A stretch of DNA of 64,000 bases from Metaphire vulgaris. Taxonomy: Eukaryota; Annelida; Clitellata; Crassiclitellata; Megascolecidae. A program made the position numbers and the translations under genes. Where the stretch lies: positions 14,926,967-14,990,966 of the forward strand of contig CM030850.1 in the NCBI GenBank assembly GCA_018105865.1, given 5' to 3'. Under the pieces are notes generated by a model. It was not told the origin of the DNA and made no database searches. It saw only the letters and a program-made list of their open reading frames with translations. Positions 60,365 through 64,000 of this stretch are shown here, one piece after another; within the stretch, counting starts at the first letter, position 1, and the number at the start of each line of letters is the position of its first letter.

Positions 60365-61856
60365 GGTTCCAGTTCGAGAATTTCTGTCCGTTGGTTGTCT
60401 TCTGCGCATGCGCGAGATCCTCGCTTGAGCGTCAACACAGTTGGAAGATGTTCCACAAGCCTCCTGGAAAAAGTATCAGATCAGAGGCCCACAGACGACC
60501 CACAGGCCTAAAGACTACTGTCATGTCTAGAGACTACCATGGTCTAAAGACTGCCATAGGCCTAAAGATTATCCAGGGAACTCGGAGACAGCTAACGGCA
60601 TAGTGTGATCTACTGTACATGTAACTTAGGCCCTACTACATATTGAGACAGTAGGCCTATTTTGTAAACCTGAGCGGGCCTGGGGCTGAGAAGTAAAAAA
60701 AGGCCGTCGCTTCCATAATAATTGAAAACTGCCCCTTGTAAAATTTCCCGCTGCCTTCACTGAAAATCTCTGACAAGCATAAAAAGGTCGTCGCTTGAAA
60801 AACGATGGGCCTATTTTTCATGGTGGGCCTGGAGCTTCAGCCCCCTCAGTCCCCGCCTTAATATATGGCCCTGGACTGGATAGCCCAGAGCAGCTACAAA
60901 AATTATCAGCAATTACATGTATATTTAACGTAATTGTATAGTAATAATGGTAATATACGTTATAACATGAAATAATTACTTAATTAGCCTACGTAGCCAA
61001 ACGTGGCCAAATCTGACTACAACGGGAACGCTATTCTGCATGAATTCTGACATAATTGTATAATTATTCTATAGTTTAAAAACCCATCCATATCCACTGC
61101 CATAAGGACATGACCTTCTCAAAAGTTACCCACGTCAGGACGTGAGGTACAAATGACATAGTGGAGCTTGCGCCCCTGGCATGATAACCCAGGACCAGAG
61201 TTATTTCTAGGATTATCAATTTGGGGGTGTCGGTAAATTCTGAGGGTCCCCTGCCAACCAAAAAAGAAAAAAGGTCATCACATAGCTGAAATTGTTGGGG
61301 GGCTGGTATCGGGGTGGGGGTGGGGTGGGTGTCAGTATCAGAGTGGGAGGGGGTGTTGGGGGTATTAAGGGGTGTCAAAATATCCCTGCCCAAGAGCCTC
61401 GACCCTGGACCTCTTGACTCTGTGCCAGGACACTAGAATGCAATCTATCTCGGAACGTGTGACCTAGATGTCTTCTGATCGGTTATTCTCATCTTAGATG
61501 CTATTATATTACAGAGCACATATTAATTATGTCGACCAATTAACGCTGTTTGCTATTTACGAACATTGACCGTCGAGTGCCTACTGCAAATTTGTCGCGT
61601 AATATTCTTTCCGCTTCTTGTTTGGCGCAGCTTGGCACTCGGTCTTCAGTGCGGTTGCATAGAAGAGGGAAAAGGTGCATAGGACGATGCCCTGGGCGAC
61701 TGCGGTCACCACAGCAACCGTCGCTAGGTGACGCCAGTAAAGCTGACGACGGTCGTCTGCAACTCCGACTTCCGGTTCATTTCGACGACTGGCGTCCAGC
61801 CCTCCTCCAGTCGACGGGTACGCTGCCTCACTGCCCCGCTGACGATCAGTCTTCAT
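54686..61856 (-). CDS. TNF-superfamily ligand, ectodysplasin/Eiger-like, five exons
   Basis: Model in transcript order: 61856-61585, 60463-60271, 59646-59577, 57986-57832, 54970-54686 (272+193+70+155+285 nt, all phases agree), 324 residues. Residues 1-43 are cytoplasmic, about 44-68 a membrane segment (type II topology), then a stalk with R-G-S-R (a possible furin site near residue 104) and a run of about nine glutamines. Exons 4 and 5 form the TNF homology domain: G-I-Y-Y-V-Y-S-Q (the hallmark strand), F-K-C and F-N-S-C (two cysteines spaced as in EDA), and S-S-Y-W-G-V-I-R-L-G at the C-terminus. The last two exons are secure. Exons 2 and 3 rest on splice sites, phase and composition. Expected role: trimeric ligand for TNF/EDA-type receptors, membrane-bound or shed. 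Confidence 0.8.
55046..55245. mobile_element. hAT-type miniature element in the TNF-like gene's last intron
   Basis: Ends CAGGGGCGTAGCGACGG and GGCTACGCCCCTG. Perfect 8-bp target duplication TTATAGGG (55038-55045 and 55246-55253). 200 bp, non-coding. Confidence 0.93.
56696..56971. mobile_element. hAT-type miniature element in the TNF-like gene's last intron
   Basis: Ends CAGTGGCGTAGCCAGGAT and CTGGCTACGCCACTG. Perfect 8-bp target duplication TACTGGCG (56688-56695 and 56972-56979). 276 bp, with two copies of the CAAGCAAAAAA internal box. Confidence 0.95.
57987..59576. other. Intron 3 of the TNF-like gene
   Basis: Holds a Charlie-like hAT left end (CAGTGGTTCTCACAC near 58189), a CT microsatellite (58628-58651), a TA microsatellite (58828-58877) and a GA microsatellite (about 59149-59185). 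No further exon recognised. Confidence 0.5.
60072..60245. mobile_element. hAT-type miniature element beside TNF-like exon 2
   Basis: Ends CAGAGGCGTAGTGCA and the inverted CGAGGCGTCGTGCAACG. Perfect 8-bp target duplication ACTGTAAT (60064-60071 and 60246-60253). 174 bp. Its end lies about 25 bp past the predicted exon 2 donor. Confidence 0.92.
61190..61385 (+). repeat. Dispersed repeat, copy 1 (GTTATTTCTAGGATTATCAA)
   Basis: Shares GTTATTTCTAGGATTATCAA, GGGGGTGT(C)(C/G)GTAAATTCTG and GGGTCCCCTGCC with 63033-63205, then a GT-rich part. It carries the AAAAAAGGTCATC box common in the local hAT elements. The superfamily is unknown. Confidence 0.75.
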
Positions 61857-63032
61857 GATGTTTCACATCTCCGCGCAACAGTTCTCGCTATTTTGCAATT
61901 CAATACGACAGTGCTGGCTAATAGGGCGGGGGCATTCGATTAAATTTTACAAGACATTAGAAACATTTCGTAAGTATTATAAACACGTTATCGTTTCAGC
62001 ATCTTCGCTGGTCATTTCACACCACTTTGCGGGTCGGATCTGGCCCGCGGGCCGCCATTTGAATAGGCCTACCTATCCGATCGAGGAATAGGATAAAAGT
62101 AATTTTAATTCCCATCTTAACCTATCAGAAAATAATAGAACTTCACGTTTATGACAGGAAGGACGCACGCGCCAGACTTTATTTAGCAGGGAGGTCATCT
62201 TTAATCGTCGTCAGAATAGAGATTTTGGAATTATGGTTATTTTGATTGGGCCGCTAGGCTCGAGTCCCTCCCCCTCACGTTTTGGGAAATTGGGAGGCTG
62301 GGCTATAATAGGAAATGGGAAAGGTATAGGAGTTGGGCCCCCACATAATCACGTTTTCATCCAAGTTCAGGTCTATGTCAAGTTAAGTGCATTAAGGTCG
62401 TCGACTTCAGACTTGAAGAGGTCCTAAGGACTGTGTTGTCGCAGTAATTAACGGAGGAAGAATTTGACGATGTGTGTGTGCGTGTGTGTGTGTGTGTGTG
62501 TGACACGTGTGTGTGTGTGTGTGTGTGTGTGTGACACGTGTGTGTTTGTGCGTGTGTAGGTCATTAGTTGTTATTATCTAAACATAGTTTAGCGGATGAG
62601 TGGTTATATTCAGGCAATTGGTTTTGGGGAAAGCGAAAGCGTTTATCCAGCGCAGAATCTGGGGAGCATTTTAAAATCTAGCGCACCAGCAAATACATTT
62701 TATTATGCCTACTTTCAAACTTCAGAAATCAATTGACCCTTCTTGGTCGTTGGTCTCAAGGAATAACGCACTGGAGCTTTAAATCTAAACGCGCATCATC
62801 ATTCTTCAGATTTTCTTCTAAGTTTCTACTAATTCTAATCAAAGTTTTCAAATGTGGATTAATAATTTTGTAAGATTCTAGTTCCTATATGATGAATTAT
62901 GTAGGCTATTCCTAAATTGCTGATTTTCAGTCTTTCATATTTGGCAGTCAATTTTAGCTTCAAGATTCAGCTTCAAGGTCCTATATAGCTACGGTCCACG
63001 CGTAAGGTTAATTGCGTATCGGGTGGCCATAG
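61857..63032. other. Upstream flank of the TNF-like gene
   Basis: Includes GTGT microsatellites at 62468-62546 with an ACACGTGT interruption. The TNF-like promoter may lie within the first few hundred bases, but I saw no clear TATA box. No other gene recognised. Confidence 0.4.
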
Positions 63033-63205
63033 GTCAGGGTTATTTCTAGGATTATCAATGTTGGGGGTGTCCGTAAATTCTGGGGGTCCCCTGCCAAAAA
63101 GTCAGACAAGCAAAAAAGGTCATCTCATAGCAGAGATTGAGGGGTGTTGGGGGGTGTCGGTCTCAAATGGGGGGTGTTGGGGACGGGGTGCTTGGGGTGT
63201 AAAAT
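63033..63205 (+). repeat. Dispersed repeat, copy 2
   Basis: Same family and orientation as 61190-61385. It contains an exact GACAAGCAAAAAAGGTCATC at 63105-63124. Confidence 0.75.
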
Positions 63206-64000
63206 ATTCTTGGTATATAGGCTATTTTTCGGTCCAACCTAGGCCTAATTTCTTCGGAACCATCTTCACAGATCCAAGGCTATTTATTAGTCGACGGTAA
63301 TTTTATCAGGCTGTGGTTAATGATTGGGCCTACAACGAAGTTAAACGAACTCGGCAAAGTATTTATCTCTCAATAACAAACGACAGAATCCTCTTGAAAA
63401 TCATTATTATACAGCAATAAAATGAGAAAACACTGATAGTCTATAGTTATTATGATGTACAGTACGTGTAGGCTACGTTACCATTCGCGCTGTGAATCTC
63501 TTATGACGTTATATACGCTCGTATACAGACGTTCTTTCTCATGATTTCCAAATGCCTTCATTCGACAGCTGCAACTTCTTATAAGGCATTGAGGGTTGTT
63601 TAAAAAACACATTTTGAGTGACTAGATTTTCCCGCAGAGCAATCAGTCAGTCGGCTTATCCTAGTTTGCACATCCGTGATGCCAGAAACGCTATTATGTC
63701 TAATTAGGGGGTCCGTGGTTTTTGTTATTTAGGGCTAACGGGCGCGTTCGGGTGCCGGGTGGGTGTGTCAATGCTATCGCATCCAGGGGTACACTTTGAA
63801 CATCTGATCGTCGTGACTAATTGTGGCAACAATCGGGGTGACTAAACGTAAACAAATACTGCGTGACTAGTGAGATTTGGATTCAAATCGATTGAGTAGG
63901 GGCATATGTTTAAAAGAGCGCGTATTTACAGTATTAATAAGGTAAGGTAGGCCTATAACCCGAAACCTGAAGTTCGCCTCCTGGGTGTGCTTCTGGACGA
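63206..64000. other. Intergenic DNA, LINE begins at the window edge
   Basis: Mostly featureless. The last 36 bases (63965-64000) translate to V-R-L-L-G-V-L-L-D, which matches the LINE reverse-transcriptase motif L-G-I-L-L-D-E seen at 35352, so another LINE fragment probably continues beyond the window. Confidence 0.4.

Noticed and set aside
61076..61393. 105-codon minus-strand frame rich in Pro and Thr
   Set aside because: It lies across a dispersed repeat that recurs at 63033-63205 and has no domain features.

Overview
The window is nuclear DNA from an animal, most probably a marine invertebrate. The genes are split by GT-AG introns. They include a beta-catenin with its phosphodegron, an ectodysplasin/Eiger-type TNF ligand and a CDPF1 orthologue. 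Intergenic DNA and introns are full of CR1/L2-like LINE fragments, hAT-type miniature transposons, a piggyBac remnant and microsatellites. I cannot fix the phylum from sequence alone.

Layout. (1) 1.07-6.04 kb, + strand: a GC-rich gene for a long low-complexity nuclear-type protein with seven spaced C2H2 fingers. (2) 6-19 kb: no convincing gene; microsatellites, a pair of TIR elements and hAT-like elements. (3) 19.1-30.0 kb, + strand: a two-exon gene for a predicted secreted, highly charged protein. It is built from a 96-bp (32-aa) repeat array followed by a 273-bp (91-aa) array. It is the most unusual object here and carries several frame-breaking indels and one scrambled stretch. (4) 31.7-39.3 kb, + strand: CDPF1 in four small exons, whose first intron holds a LINE graveyard. 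(5) 39.35-50.03 kb, - strand: a complete beta-catenin gene rebuilt as 14 coding exons (885 aa, all phases agree), with a piggyBac element in an intron and one GC-AG intron. (6) 50-54.6 kb: nested hAT and LINE insertions. (7) 54.7-61.9 kb, - strand: a TNF-family ligand in five exons (324 aa by my model). (8) 61.9-64 kb: repeats, with the start of another LINE at the edge.

The genes do not form one pathway cluster. Beta-catenin (Wnt signalling and adhesion) and the EDA-like TNF are neighbours on the same strand, but no functional link can be inferred. CDPF1 and beta-catenin converge tail to tail. All intron-exon models were read by eye from splice sites, phase and recalled family similarity; no alignment was run.
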